Assembly (NCBI GenBank): GCA_003543245.1
Contig: DPJB01000028.1
Location: forward strand, 4,130-50,168
Source of the DNA: Moraxellaceae bacterium
Lineage (GTDB): Bacteria; Pseudomonadota; Gammaproteobacteria; Pseudomonadales; Moraxellaceae
Length of the DNA stretch: 46,039 nt
Direction of reading: 5' to 3'
Under the pieces are notes generated by a model. That model did no database searches. It had not been told where the DNA came from and worked only from the letters and a program-made list of their open reading frames with translations. Positions 9,306 to 18,450 of this stretch are shown piece by piece. Made by a program: the position numbers and the translations under genes. The stretch's first letter is position 1, and the number at the start of each line of letters is the position of its first letter.

Positions 9306-10484
9306 GTGAAAGCTATGCCGGTGCCAGCAATAATGCCTGACCTTATGCGCGGTGTGACATCGCGGCATTTGCTCTTGCTGTCGGCCGGAATTCTCTGCTG
9401 CATCGGTCTCATCATGGTGGCGTCGGCGTCCATGGTGACTGGTGAGGCCAAGTTCGGCAGCACCTTTTATTTCCTGTCGCGTCATTTGTTCTGGTTGATG
9501 GTTGCTTTTGGTTCGGGCGTTGTGACCCTGTATGTCTTTTCGGTGGCGTGGTTCCAGAAGAACGCATTCTGGTTGCTGGGTCTGGCAGGGTTGCTGCTGG
9601 TTCTGGTTCTGGTTCCTGGTATCGGACACCGGGTGAATGGCAGCACGCGATGGATTTCTCTGCCTGGCGTGACTCTGCAGCCCTCAGAAATCGCCAAGTT
9701 TGCGATTGTGCTTTACATGGCGTCGTATCTGGTCAGGCGTCAGGAGGTTGTTCGCAACAGCTGGCGTGGCTTCATCAATCCCATGCTGGTGGTCGGAATT
9801 GGCGTTGTGCTCTTGCTCATGGAGCCAGATTTCGGTGCCAGTGTTGTCATGGTGTCTGCTGCCATGGCCATGCTGTTTCTTGCCGGTACACCAATGCTGA
9901 CGTTTGCATCGATATTCAGTCTTGTTGCAGCCATGGCGGTAATGCTGGTGATTTTCGAGCCTTACCGGCTCAAGCGTCTGACCTCATTCATGGATCCCTG
10001 GGCTGATCAGTTCAACTCGGGTTACCAGCTATCACAAAGCCTGATTGCTTTTGGCCGTGGCGACTGGTTTGGCGTAGGTCTGGGCCGGAGCATCCAGAAG
10101 CTTTCCTATCTGCCGGAGGCACATACCGATTTTGTATTTGCCATTTATGCAGAGGAATTTGGTCTTGTTGGCGTGTTCATTCTGATTGCACTGTTCTGGG
10201 TGCTGATTCGCTCAATCATGCGCATTGGTCAGCAGGCCGAGCTCGGTGGCCAGCTTTATGGTGCTTATGTGGCTTACGGTGTTGCCGTATTGGTCGGCAT
10301 GCAGACGTTGTTCAATGTCGGCGTCAACATGGGGCTTTTCCCAACCAAGGGGCTTACGTTGCCACTGGTCAGTTATGGTGGATCAAGCCTTGTGATGGTC
10401 TTTGTGATGCTGGCAGTGGTGTTGCGGATTGATTCGGAAACCAAAGCGACCGGGGTTGTGGCTGGCAGGGGGGCAAAAGCATGA
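9306..10484 (+). CDS. ftsW: Septal peptidoglycan glycosyltransferase FtsW
   Basis: FtsW is the SEDS-family polymerase that builds septal glycan from lipid II, in complex with FtsI. The 392-residue protein has about ten membrane helices. SEDS motifs include GSTRWISLPGVTLQPSEIAK, the acidic loop LPEAHTDFVFAIYAEEFG, and NVGVNMGLFPTKGLTLPLVS near the end. The GTG at 9306 is chosen because GGAGG sits five bases before it; an ATG at 9315 is the alternative. It overlaps murG by ATGA. Confidence 0.96.
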   Translation: MKAMPVPAIMPDLMRGVTSRHLLLLSAGILCCIGLIMVASASMVTGEAKFGSTFYFLSRHLFWLMVAFGSGVVTLYVFSVAWFQKNAFWLLGLAGLLLVLVLVPGIGHRVNGSTRWISLPGVTLQPSEIAKFAIVLYMASYLVRRQEVVRNSWRGFINPMLVVGIGVVLLLMEPDFGASVVMVSAAMAMLFLAGTPMLTFASIFSLVAAMAVMLVIFEPYRLKRLTSFMDPWADQFNSGYQLSQSLIAFGRGDWFGVGLGRSIQKLSYLPEAHTDFVFAIYAEEFGLVGVFILIALFWVLIRSIMRIGQQAELGGQLYGAYVAYGVAVLVGMQTLFNVGVNMGLFPTKGLTLPLVSYGGSSLVMVFVMLAVVLRIDSETKATGVVAGRGAKA

Positions 10485-11563
10485 GTGCTCCCGTGAAAAG
10501 TGTTGTTGTCATGGCGGGTGGTACGGGCGGTCATGTATTTCCTGCGCTGGCAGTTGCCGAAGCGCTGCGTGAGAAAGGCGTGCGTATCCACTGGCTGGGC
10601 ACTCGCGCAGGTATCGAGGCAGAGTTGGTGCCGGCACGGCAGTTTGATATCACGTATCTCGATGTCAGTGGTGTGCGTGGTCAGGGTGTCGCACGGCTGT
10701 TGTTGGCCCCGTTCAAGATTGTTCGGGCCGTGTTGGCGGCAATGCGCACCTTGCGTGCTGTCCAGGCAGATTGTGTGATCGGCCTTGGCGGCTATGTCAC
10801 TGGTCCGGGCGGTATCGCGGCGCGCTTGCTGGGCAAGCCGCTGCTGATTCATGAACAGAATGCCGTAGCGGGCTTTACCAACCGCCAGCTGTCCCGCGTG
10901 GCTACCCGCGTGCTTGAAGCTTTTCCCGGCGCCTTTCCTTCTTCGCCAAAAGTGACCTGTGTCGGTAATCCGGTTCGAGCAGAAATTGCTGCCGTGTCTC
11001 ATCCGGATGAGCGCTTCGCCGGGCGCACTGGCGCCTTGCGTGTCCTTGTCATGGGCGGCAGTCAGGGAGCCGTGGCGCTTAACGAGCTGGTGCCGGAAGC
11101 ATTGTCGATAGTGGCGAAGCAGGTTGCGCTGGACATTCGGCATCAGGCGGGCAAGCGCAATATTGAAAAGGCAACTGCACGTTATCAGGACGTGGGCGTG
11201 CAGGCGGATATCCTGCCGTTCATTCATGACATGGCCACCATGTACGCATGGGCCGATCTTGTGATTTGTCGCTCGGGCGCGCTGACGGTGTCTGAGATTG
11301 CCGCGGTTGGTGTCGGGTCTGTGCTTATTCCTTATCCGTTTGCAGTTGATGATCACCAGACAGCCAACGGCCGTTACCTGAGTGAAGCCGGTGCGGCATT
11401 GCTTTTCCGGCAGCAGGAGCTGACGGCAGAAAAACTGGCTGAAGCACTGCTGCCACTGATGAACAGGACTGCCTTGCTTGACATGGCCTGCGCAGCCCGA
11501 GCTAAAGCCCAACCAGAATCAACGGACACGGTCGTTGCGGCCTGTCTCAGAGGTGGAAAATGA
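10481..11563 (+). CDS. murG: Lipid II synthase MurG
   Basis: MurG moves GlcNAc from UDP-GlcNAc onto lipid I to form lipid II on the inner face of the membrane. The 360 residues form the two-domain GT-B fold. The N-terminal glycine loop GGTGGHVFPALAVAEAL, the block GLGGYVTGPGGIAARLL with HEQNAVAGFTNR after it, and the C-terminal sugar-nucleotide segment ICRSGALTVSEIAAVG are all intact. The gene has ATGA overlaps with ftsW before it and murC after it. Confidence 0.97.
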   Translation: MSAPVKSVVVMAGGTGGHVFPALAVAEALREKGVRIHWLGTRAGIEAELVPARQFDITYLDVSGVRGQGVARLLLAPFKIVRAVLAAMRTLRAVQADCVIGLGGYVTGPGGIAARLLGKPLLIHEQNAVAGFTNRQLSRVATRVLEAFPGAFPSSPKVTCVGNPVRAEIAAVSHPDERFAGRTGALRVLVMGGSQGAVALNELVPEALSIVAKQVALDIRHQAGKRNIEKATARYQDVGVQADILPFIHDMATMYAWADLVICRSGALTVSEIAAVGVGSVLIPYPFAVDDHQTANGRYLSEAGAALLFRQQELTAEKLAEALLPLMNRTALLDMACAARAKAQPESTDTVVAACLRGGK

Positions 11564-12999
11564 ACAAGCCAGCCAGCCGTTCGAGGCTGATTGAAATCCC
11601 GGAAATGCGCCGTATCCGGCGCCTGCACTTCATCGGTATAGGTGGCGCAGGCATGTGCGGTATTGCCGAGGTATTGCTGAACCAGGGTTACAAGATCAGC
11701 GGTTCTGACATCAAGGCAGGCAAGACAACTACACATTTGCAGTCTTTGGGCGCCCAGGTATTCATCGGCCACCGTGCAGAGAATATTGAGGGTGCGGACG
11801 TAATTGTTGTTTCGACGGCAATTGATATGGAGAACCCGGAGATTGCCGCGGCTCGCGAGGCACGCCTGCCTGTCGTGCGTCGTGCAGAAATGCTCGGTGA
11901 GTTGATGCGTTACCGCCATGGCATTGCCATTGCCGGTACGCATGGCAAGACCACAACAACCAGCCTTGTTGCCTCCATTCTGGGTGAGGATGGTCGTGAC
12001 CCTACGTTCGTTATCGGTGGTCTGCTTAACAGTGCAGGCACCAATGCGCGCCTGGGGGCCAGTCGTTATTTTGTGGCCGAAGCAGATGAAAGTGATGCGT
12101 CCTTCCTGCATCTGCAACCGATGGCTGCGGTGGTGACCAATATTGATGCCGACCATATGGATACCTATGGGGGCTCCTTTGACAAGCTGAAGCAGACCTT
12201 CGTCGAATTCCTGCACAACCTGCCGTTCTATGGCCTGGCCGTACTGTGCGGGGATGACCCTGTGATTCACGAAATCATGCCGGATGTCGCACGCCCGATA
12301 ATCACGTATGGCCTGCAGGAAGGTAATGATGTGCGTGCTGTCGATATCCGTCAGGATGGGTTGCGCACGCATTTTACTGTGCTTCGCGCCGGACATGAGC
12401 CGTTGCCGATCACCCTGAATCTTCCGGGAATGCACAACGTGCAGAATTCACTGGCGGCTATTGCCATTGCCACTGACGAGAAGGCATCAGATGAGGCGAT
12501 TGTTCGTGCGCTTGTCGGCTTTGAGGGCGTTGGTCGCCGCTTCCAGCAGTACGGCGATTTTCCGCTGGAAGGTGGAAGTGTCTGTCTGGTCGATGACTAT
12601 GGTCACCACCCCCGCGAGGTGGATGCCACCATCAAGGCGGCACGCCAGAGCTTCCCGGGTCGACGCCTTGTCATGATGTTCCAGCCGCATCGCTACACGC
12701 GTACGCGCGACTGCTTCGAGGATTTTGTGCATGTGCTCTCCACGGTTGATGCATTGCTGCTGCTGGATGTTTATAGCGCAGGTGAAAAGCCGATTTCCGG
12801 CGCGGATGGTCGCGCCCTGGCACGCAGCATAAGGACGCGCGGACTGGTTGATCCGGTATTTGTGGAAAGTGCCACGGAGCTGGGTGAGCTGATGCGGCAT
12901 GTCCTGCGTCCTGGCGATGTATTGCTGACCCAGGGGGCAGGCACGGTTGGTGCAGTAGCTCTGGAACTGGCCCAGCACGGCCTTTATCTGCAGGGTTGA
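11560..12999 (+). CDS. murC: UDP-MurNAc:L-alanine ligase MurC
   Basis: MurC adds L-alanine to UDP-MurNAc, the first stem-peptide step. The 479 residues begin with the UDP-binding loop FIGIGGAGMCGIAEVL and contain the P-loop AGTHGKTTTTSLVASIL (about 126-142). YFVAEADESDASFL and DDYGHHPREV are further family signatures. It starts inside the murG stop (ATGA) and ends directly against the ATG of ddl. murB, which follows murC in many other cluster types, is absent at this point. Confidence 0.97.
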   Translation: MNKPASRSRLIEIPEMRRIRRLHFIGIGGAGMCGIAEVLLNQGYKISGSDIKAGKTTTHLQSLGAQVFIGHRAENIEGADVIVVSTAIDMENPEIAAAREARLPVVRRAEMLGELMRYRHGIAIAGTHGKTTTTSLVASILGEDGRDPTFVIGGLLNSAGTNARLGASRYFVAEADESDASFLHLQPMAAVVTNIDADHMDTYGGSFDKLKQTFVEFLHNLPFYGLAVLCGDDPVIHEIMPDVARPIITYGLQEGNDVRAVDIRQDGLRTHFTVLRAGHEPLPITLNLPGMHNVQNSLAAIAIATDEKASDEAIVRALVGFEGVGRRFQQYGDFPLEGGSVCLVDDYGHHPREVDATIKAARQSFPGRRLVMMFQPHRYTRTRDCFEDFVHVLSTVDALLLLDVYSAGEKPISGADGRALARSIRTRGLVDPVFVESATELGELMRHVLRPGDVLLTQGAGTVGAVALELAQHGLYLQG

Positions 13000-13968
13000 A
13001 TGAAAATGACGATTGTTGGGGAAAGCGGAAAGACGATGAATGCGCCAGTTGATGTACGTCGTTTCGGTCATGTAGCCGTGCTGTTTGGCGGTACATCGGC
13101 GGAGCGTCCTATCTCCCTGATCAGTGGCAGGGAGGTGCTCGATGCCCTTCAGGCTGCGGGTGTTGATGCGGATGCATTTGATCCGGCCGAGCGCAGTGTT
13201 GCTGATCTCGCCAAATATGATCGTGCCTTCATCGTGCTGCATGGTCGTGGAGGTGAGGATGGCTCCATGCAGGGTGTGCTCGAGCTGCTGAATGTGCCTT
13301 ACACCGGAAGTGGCGTACTGGCCTCTGCACTCGGTATGGACAAGGCGCGCACCAAGCTGGTCTGGCTGGGTGCCGGCTTGCCGACACCATCCTATCGCCG
13401 CCTGCATGCCGGCATGGATTTTGACAAGGTTGTTGCCGATCTGGGATTGCCACTCATGATCAAGCCTGCCCATGAAGGCTCCAGCATCGGTATGTGCAAG
13501 GTCATGAAGGCAGATGAGCTGCCACAGGGTTATGCAACAGCGGCTGCGTATGACAGCGAAGTTATCGCCGAGCGCTGGATTACGGGAAGTGAATACACCG
13601 TGGTCATTCTGGGGGATCGGGCCCTGCCGGTGATCCGCTTGAAGACGGATCGGAATTTCTATGATTTCGAAGCCAAGTACCAGTCACATGACACCCAGTA
13701 CCTTTGCCCTTGTGGTCTTTCCGGGGAAAAGGAAAAAGAGTTGCAGGCCCTGGCGGTAGAGGCATTCCACACAGTAGGTGCTCATGGTTGGGGTCGCATT
13801 GACGCCATGATGGATGAAGAGGGCCGGTTCTGGCTGCTGGAGGTCAATACCGTTCCAGGCATGACGGATCACTCGCTGGTGCCGATGGCTGCCCGTGCTG
13901 ACGGCATGGACTTTCAGGCGCTGGTGCTGTCAATCCTTGCCCAGACGCTGGAGGGTGCAAGCGCATGA
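13000..13968 (+). CDS. ddl: D-alanine:D-alanine ligase
   Basis: Ddl joins two D-alanines with ATP to supply MurF. The 322-residue ATP-grasp protein shows AVLFGGTSAERPISL near the start, HGRGGEDGSMQG, IKPAHEGSSIGMCKV and the metal-binding end segment EVNTVPGMTDHSLVP. The ATG at 13000 follows the murC stop with no gap. The start is uncertain, because an in-frame ATG at 13036 would give a length closer to E. coli DdlB. It overlaps ftsQ by ATGA. Confidence 0.96.
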   Translation: MKMTIVGESGKTMNAPVDVRRFGHVAVLFGGTSAERPISLISGREVLDALQAAGVDADAFDPAERSVADLAKYDRAFIVLHGRGGEDGSMQGVLELLNVPYTGSGVLASALGMDKARTKLVWLGAGLPTPSYRRLHAGMDFDKVVADLGLPLMIKPAHEGSSIGMCKVMKADELPQGYATAAAYDSEVIAERWITGSEYTVVILGDRALPVIRLKTDRNFYDFEAKYQSHDTQYLCPCGLSGEKEKELQALAVEAFHTVGAHGWGRIDAMMDEEGRFWLLEVNTVPGMTDHSLVPMAARADGMDFQALVLSILAQTLEGASA

Positions 13969-14753
13969 TGCAGGCATCTCGCCGCACTGTTGCCACCGAA
14001 GCCTCCATTGCCTTGCCTGGATGGGGTGCAGTGTTGCGCCCTGCATCAACACTGTTGTTGTTACTGGCGGCGGGTGTTTTTTTCTTTGGTCTGGTGCGGA
14101 CGGCCCAGCAATGGCTGGTGCTGACCCCGATAGCCTCTGTTCAGGTGGATGGGGCGCTGCATCATGTCGACAAGCGCGCGATTGCCGAGCGCCTGGCGCC
14201 GGTGGTTACGGGTAATTATTTTTCGGTGGATCTGGTCGCCATTCACGATGTTGTGTCGGCCACCGAGTGGGTGGATGAAGTTCGTGTCAGTCGTCGCTGG
14301 CCTGATGGCGTGCGCGTACATATTCGCGAAAAGCAGCCGGTCGCTCGCTGGGGGCAACAAGGCTTGATCAGTTCGCGCGGAGAGCTGTTCGCGCCATCCG
14401 TGGCCGAGGGAACGGATGGCTTGCCGGTGTTGTTCGGGCCTGCCAGCAAGTCGATGCATGTCATGGAACAATATCGCGCCATGAACACGATTCTGCGAAG
14501 TCTTGGTATGAGCATTGTCGAGCTTGAACTGACAGAGCGCATGAGCTGGTTTTTGCGACTGGATAACGGCATCCGGCTGGTGATTGATCAGGTAGACACA
14601 ATCGAGAAATTGCAGCGTTTTGCCTATTTGTATGAGCGTCAGCTGAAGCCGGACGCCGGAAATATTGCCAGTATTGATTTACGGTACCGAAATGGGGTTG
14701 CAGTAGGCTGGAAAGTGCAAAAAAACATGAAAAACATTACGCCGAGTGTGTAA
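13965..14753 (+). CDS. ftsQ: Cell division protein FtsQ
   Basis: FtsQ is the bitopic divisome scaffold that binds FtsB and FtsL. The 262 residues have a cytoplasmic N-terminus, one membrane helix (about 29-47), a POTRA domain starting at ITP-like LTPIASVQVDGAL and running through VDEVRVSRRWPDGVRV, and a C-terminal beta domain ending IASIDLRYRNGVAVGW. These last two blocks are the best-conserved parts of the family. It is joined to ddl by an ATGA overlap. Confidence 0.95.
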   Translation: MMQASRRTVATEASIALPGWGAVLRPASTLLLLLAAGVFFFGLVRTAQQWLVLTPIASVQVDGALHHVDKRAIAERLAPVVTGNYFSVDLVAIHDVVSATEWVDEVRVSRRWPDGVRVHIREKQPVARWGQQGLISSRGELFAPSVAEGTDGLPVLFGPASKSMHVMEQYRAMNTILRSLGMSIVELELTERMSWFLRLDNGIRLVIDQVDTIEKLQRFAYLYERQLKPDAGNIASIDLRYRNGVAVGWKVQKNMKNITPSV

Positions 14754-14829
14754 TTTTTTACGCAGAAATTTTATGATTCGGGATGGCATTTTTTAAACGA
14801 AATGCTCCCGCTGAGTGGGTAAGGAAGAG

Positions 14830-16083
14830 ATGGCAAGCGCAACGAACAATCCGATGATCGTGGGGATCGATGTCGGCACCGCCAAGGTGGTGGCGCTGGT
14901 CGGCCAGATCAACGCCGAAGGCGAACTGGAAATTGTCGGCGTCGGCATGAAACCCTCTCGCGGGATGAAAAAGGGAGTGGTCGTCAACATCGATCAGACT
15001 GTCCAGTCCATTCAGGGTGCGGTGGCCGAAGCGGAGCTCATGGCTGACTGCCGCATCCACTCTGCCTACATCGGCATTGCCGGTTCCCATATTGGCGGGC
15101 GCAATTCCCAGGCCGTGGTTGCCATTCGTGAAGGGGAGGTCCAGCAGGGCGATATCGAGCGTGTGATCGATGCAGCCAAGTCCGGCCCCATCCCGACAGA
15201 TCAGCGCATCCTGCATATCCTGCCGCAGGAGTTTCAGGTGGATGATCAGGGCGACGTCCGTGACCCGCTCGGCATGTCCGGTGTTCGTCTCGAAGGCCAT
15301 GTGCATCTGGTGACCTGTTCCGCTAATGCCATGCAGAACCTTGAGAAGTGTGTGCGCAGTTGTGGCATCGAGATTGACGAGGTTGTGCTGGATCAGCTCG
15401 CCTGCAGCAATGCAGTCCTGACCGAGGATGAAAAAGAGCATGGCGTCTGCCTGGTTGATATTGGCGGCGGAACTACCGATGTGGCCATTTTCAGCAAGGG
15501 TGCGATTCGCCACACGGCCGTTATCCCGATTGCTGGTGACCAGGTCACCAATGACATCGCCATGGCCTTGCATACGCCAACCCAGGATGCAGATGACATC
15601 AAGATCAAATACGCCTGTGCGGTGGCCCAGCAGGTCAATCCGGAAGACAGCATCAATGTTCCGGGTATGGGTGATCGTCCGGCGCGCCGCATGTCGCGGC
15701 AGACCCTCGCGGCGGTAGTCGAGCCGCGTTATGACGAGCTGTTTACGCTGGTCATGAGCGAAATTGATCGCAGTGGCTTCATGGGCAAGCTGTCGGCGGG
15801 CATCGTACTGACTGGTGGTTCTGCCAAGATCGAAGAAGCAACGGCACTGGCCGAGTCCATTTTTCATATGCCCGTGCGCATCGGCATGCCGCAGTCGCTG
15901 AAGGTTGGTGGCATGGGTGAAGTATTGCGGAACCCGATTTACTCAACGGGCGTTGGCCTGTTGATGTACGGAAGAAAGAAGTATCTGGACAGGAATATTG
16001 GTCAGGAGCCGTCACGAAGGTCGGCGCTTGATGCAGGCGAGTTCGTTCAGAAACTCCGAGGCTGGCTGGCACGGAATTTCTGA
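14830..16083 (+). CDS. ftsA: Cell division ATPase FtsA
   Basis: FtsA is the actin-like protein that tethers FtsZ filaments to the membrane and recruits later divisome proteins. The 417 residues contain the phosphate loop VGIDVGTAKVVALVG, the SHS2 subdomain after residue 80, the second phosphate motif VDIGGGTTDVAIF and the adenosine motif IVLTGGSAKI. The C-terminal LRGWLARNF is the usual amphipathic membrane-targeting helix. The ATG at 14830 has AAGGA just before it; a GTG at 14815 is in frame but less likely. The 76-base AT-rich spacer after ftsQ may hold a promoter. Confidence 0.97.
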   Translation: MASATNNPMIVGIDVGTAKVVALVGQINAEGELEIVGVGMKPSRGMKKGVVVNIDQTVQSIQGAVAEAELMADCRIHSAYIGIAGSHIGGRNSQAVVAIREGEVQQGDIERVIDAAKSGPIPTDQRILHILPQEFQVDDQGDVRDPLGMSGVRLEGHVHLVTCSANAMQNLEKCVRSCGIEIDEVVLDQLACSNAVLTEDEKEHGVCLVDIGGGTTDVAIFSKGAIRHTAVIPIAGDQVTNDIAMALHTPTQDADDIKIKYACAVAQQVNPEDSINVPGMGDRPARRMSRQTLAAVVEPRYDELFTLVMSEIDRSGFMGKLSAGIVLTGGSAKIEEATALAESIFHMPVRIGMPQSLKVGGMGEVLRNPIYSTGVGLLMYGRKKYLDRNIGQEPSRRSALDAGEFVQKLRGWLARNF

Positions 16084-16090
16084 AGGAGTA

Positions 16091-16111
16091 CCGGGTAAGT
16101 GGAATACCCGG
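16091..16111 (+). promoter_or_regulatory. Hairpin in the ftsA-ftsZ spacer
   Basis: CCGGGTA (16091-16097) pairs with TACCCGG (16105-16111) around a 7-base loop. No T-run follows; the next 40 bases are A- and CA-rich and lead into the strong AAGGAG of ftsZ. It is therefore not a standard terminator. A role in mRNA processing or stability at the point where FtsZ must be made in excess of FtsA is possible but only inferred. Confidence 0.4.
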
Positions 16112-16160
16112 CAAAAGCAACAAGAAGCAGCAAGACAAATTTTGGGCAAAGGAGAGTGAG

Positions 16161-17366
16161 ATGAACATTTTTGAGTTGGCCGACAGTGCTCCCCAGCATG
16201 GCCGCGCAGTAATCAAGGTGGTGGGTGTGGGTGGTGGTGGCAGCAATGCTGTCCAGCACATGGTCACCAGTGACGTGCATGGTGTGGACTTTGTCTGCGC
16301 CAATACCGACATGCAGCATCTGTCCAAGATGTCTGCCAAGACCCTGCTGCACATGGGTGCCGGCGTTACCCGTGGTCTGGGTGCCGGTGCCAATCCTGAA
16401 GTGGGTCGTCAGGCAGCGGTGGAGGATCGTGATCGCATCCGTGAAGTGCTCGCTGGTGCCGACATGGTGTTCATTGCGGCAGGCATGGGCGGCGGCACCG
16501 GTACCGGTGGTGCGCCGGTCGTGGCTGAAGTCGCAAAGGAAATGGGCATTCTCACCGTTGGTGTGGTTACCAAGCCTTTCCTGTTCGAAGGCAAGCGTCG
16601 CATGGACGTGGCCGAAGCAGGGATCGAAAACCTGTCCCAGTATGTTGATTCCCTGATCACCATTCCCAATCACCGTCTGCAGGCAGTGCTGGGCAAGGTC
16701 TCCATGATCGAGGCCTTTCGTGCAGCCAACAATGTGCTCAAGAATGCCGTGCAGGGTATCGCCGACATGATTCAGCAGCCCGGTGAAATCAACGTCGACT
16801 TTGCTGACGTCCGCACCGTGATGTCCGAGCAGGGACTGGCCCTGATGGGTACCGGTTCTGCAAAGGGTGAAGATCGTGCCCGGCTGGCCACTGAAATGGC
16901 TATCCACAGCCCGCTGCTGGATGATGTCCGACTGGATGGTGCCCGTGGTGTTCTGGTGTCGATTGCTGCCGGTCCCGAACTGGGCATTGACGAGTACACC
17001 ACGGTCGGTGACCTGGTGGCACAGTTTGCCTCGCCGGAAGCCACGGTGGTGATCGGTACCATTCTTGATCCGGATCTGGGCGAAGAGCTCCGCGTGACGG
17101 TTGTCGCCACTGGCCTGCCCAAGGCTGCGCGCAATGCCGCGACGGCTCCAATGCGTCTGGTTCCTGGTCAGCCTGCGCCGGTTCCGGCCAGCCAGCCAGC
17201 TCCTGTTGCAGCCACTGGTACCAGCCATGCCGTTGGCGGCAGCTATGACTACGATACCCCGGCCTATCTGCGTAACCAGAAAGTGGCTAATGGCGGGACC
17301 GCTCCGCGCTCAACGGATGCCAACCTGCTGAATATCCCTGCTTTCCTGCGTCGCCAGGCGGACTAA
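16161..17366 (+). CDS. ftsZ: Cell division GTPase FtsZ
   Basis: FtsZ is the tubulin-like GTPase that forms the Z ring. The 401 residues include VVGVGGGGSNAVQHM near residue 16, the tubulin signature GMGGGTGTGGAPVVAEVA near residue 112, a proline-rich linker (about 330-355) and the conserved C-terminal peptide NIPAFLRRQAD that binds FtsA and ZipA. A second, similar motif DTPAYLRNQ lies 26 residues earlier at 365-373. The ATG has an ideal Shine-Dalgarno (AAAGGAG). It is the last gene before a strong terminator. Confidence 0.98.
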   Translation: MNIFELADSAPQHGRAVIKVVGVGGGGSNAVQHMVTSDVHGVDFVCANTDMQHLSKMSAKTLLHMGAGVTRGLGAGANPEVGRQAAVEDRDRIREVLAGADMVFIAAGMGGGTGTGGAPVVAEVAKEMGILTVGVVTKPFLFEGKRRMDVAEAGIENLSQYVDSLITIPNHRLQAVLGKVSMIEAFRAANNVLKNAVQGIADMIQQPGEINVDFADVRTVMSEQGLALMGTGSAKGEDRARLATEMAIHSPLLDDVRLDGARGVLVSIAAGPELGIDEYTTVGDLVAQFASPEATVVIGTILDPDLGEELRVTVVATGLPKAARNAATAPMRLVPGQPAPVPASQPAPVAATGTSHAVGGSYDYDTPAYLRNQKVANGGTAPRSTDANLLNIPAFLRRQAD

Positions 17367-17387
17367 ACCCCGTCGCCAGCCTTGCGT

Positions 17388-17425
17388 CGGACTGATCGGC
17401 CCACTCTCCCGATCAGTCCGGCCTT
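17388..17425 (+). terminator. Intrinsic terminator after ftsZ
   Basis: CGGACTGATCGG (17388-17399) pairs perfectly with CCGATCAGTCCG (17409-17420) around a 9-base loop. The downstream stretch GCCTTCTTCCC is pyrimidine-rich but lacks a pure T-run. The 12-bp stem and its place between ftsZ and the lpxC promoter candidate support a role in ending the dcw transcript. Confidence 0.7.
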
Positions 17426-17442
17426 CTTCCCGATGGCCTGTT

Positions 17443-17470
17443 TTGCGGCGGCTGCCGTGTCTGCTACCAT
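17443..17470 (+). promoter_or_regulatory. Candidate lpxC promoter
   Basis: TTGCGG (17443-17448) and TACCAT (17465-17470) are 16 bp apart, and TGC before the -10 box makes an extended -10. This lies just after the ftsZ terminator and about 30 bases before the lpxC ATG, so lpxC can be expressed separately. The match is moderate. Confidence 0.4.
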
Positions 17471-17502
17471 CGCCCCTCCTGAATCCTGAAATAATTTGTC
17501 AC

Positions 17503-18411
17503 ATGTTGCGACAGCGCACTGTAAAGAACACCATTCGCGCCAGCGGCGTGGGCCTTCATTCGGGCGAGAAGATCTTTCTCACGCTCATGGCGGCCCCGGT
17601 CGATACCGGCATTGTCTTTGTGCGCACGGATATCGACCCCCCGGTTGAATTGCCAGCCAAGGCCTTGCTGGTGAAGGATACCGCCATGGCGACCAGTCTG
17701 GTGCAGGGTGATGTGCGCTTGTCCACCGTTGAGCATCTGATGTCTGCCCTGTCCGGACTTGGGATTGATAACGCCCGTATCGAGGTCACGGCGGGTGAAA
17801 TTCCCATTATGGATGGCAGCGCCGGCCCTTTCGTGTTCCTTATTCAGGCAGCGGGTGTCGTGGAGCAGGATGCACCCAAGCGGTTTGCCCGTATCAAGCG
17901 CCGTGTCGAGGTCCGGGACGGGGACAAGATCGCTGCTTTCGAGCCTTACAACGGTTTCAGGCTCTGCTTCACAATCGACTTTGATCACCCGGCGTTTCAT
18001 GATGATCACAAGTACGCCGAGGTCGACTTCTCCACGACCTCCTATGTAAAGGAAGTCAGTCGGGCCCGTACCTTCGGGTTCATGCGAGACATTGAGTACC
18101 TGCGCTCAAAGAACCTGGCCCTTGGTGGCAGCATGGAAAATGCCATTGTGGTGGGGGATGATGGCGTCATGAATGCCGAAGGCCTGCGCTACGAGGACGA
18201 GTTTGTCCGGCACAAGATGCTGGATGCGATCGGTGACTTGTACCTGCTGGGCTACGGGATCATCGGTGAGTATCAGGGTTACAAGTCCGGACATGGCCTT
18301 AATAACCAGTTGTTACGGGCACTTCTTGATCAGCCGGATGCGTGGGAAATTGTGACATTTAGTAACGAGAGCCTTGCCCCGATTTCCTATATCAAGGCAT
18401 CACAAAAATAA
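17503..18411 (+). CDS. lpxC: UDP-3-O-acyl-GlcNAc deacetylase LpxC
   Basis: LpxC is the zinc deacetylase that commits UDP-acyl-GlcNAc to lipid A synthesis. The 302 residues match the usual length of about 305. The start MLRQRTVKNTIRASGVGLHS is family-typical, so the ATG at 17503 is chosen over an open frame beginning at 17443. Zinc and catalytic motifs are visible: STVEHLMSAL with His78, and HKMLDAIGDLYLLG near residue 238, followed by KSGHGLNNQLLRALL. It is the last gene of the cluster and faces dciA tail to tail. Confidence 0.97.
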   Translation: MLRQRTVKNTIRASGVGLHSGEKIFLTLMAAPVDTGIVFVRTDIDPPVELPAKALLVKDTAMATSLVQGDVRLSTVEHLMSALSGLGIDNARIEVTAGEIPIMDGSAGPFVFLIQAAGVVEQDAPKRFARIKRRVEVRDGDKIAAFEPYNGFRLCFTIDFDHPAFHDDHKYAEVDFSTTSYVKEVSRARTFGFMRDIEYLRSKNLALGGSMENAIVVGDDGVMNAEGLRYEDEFVRHKMLDAIGDLYLLGYGIIGEYQGYKSGHGLNNQLLRALLDQPDAWEIVTFSNESLAPISYIKASQK

Positions 18412-18450
18412 AGTCTTTTTAAATCAAGTGGTTATTGTGCGAATGGGGCT

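Noticed and set aside
10373..12435. Two long minus-strand frames opposite murG and murC
   Set aside because: Both are antisense to intact Mur enzymes and show no motifs.
11560..13035. Search for murB between murC and ddl
   Set aside because: No MurB-like frame exists here; murC abuts ddl. In Pseudomonas-type genomes murB lies elsewhere, so nothing appears to be lost.
16047..17228. 393-codon open frame opposite ftsZ
   Set aside because: It is antisense to FtsZ, and its His/Gly-rich composition is what the opposite strand of FtsZ would give.
17443..17502. N-terminal extension of LpxC
   Set aside because: The 20 extra residues contain the predicted promoter region and do not match the family start; MLRQRTVKNT at 17503 does.
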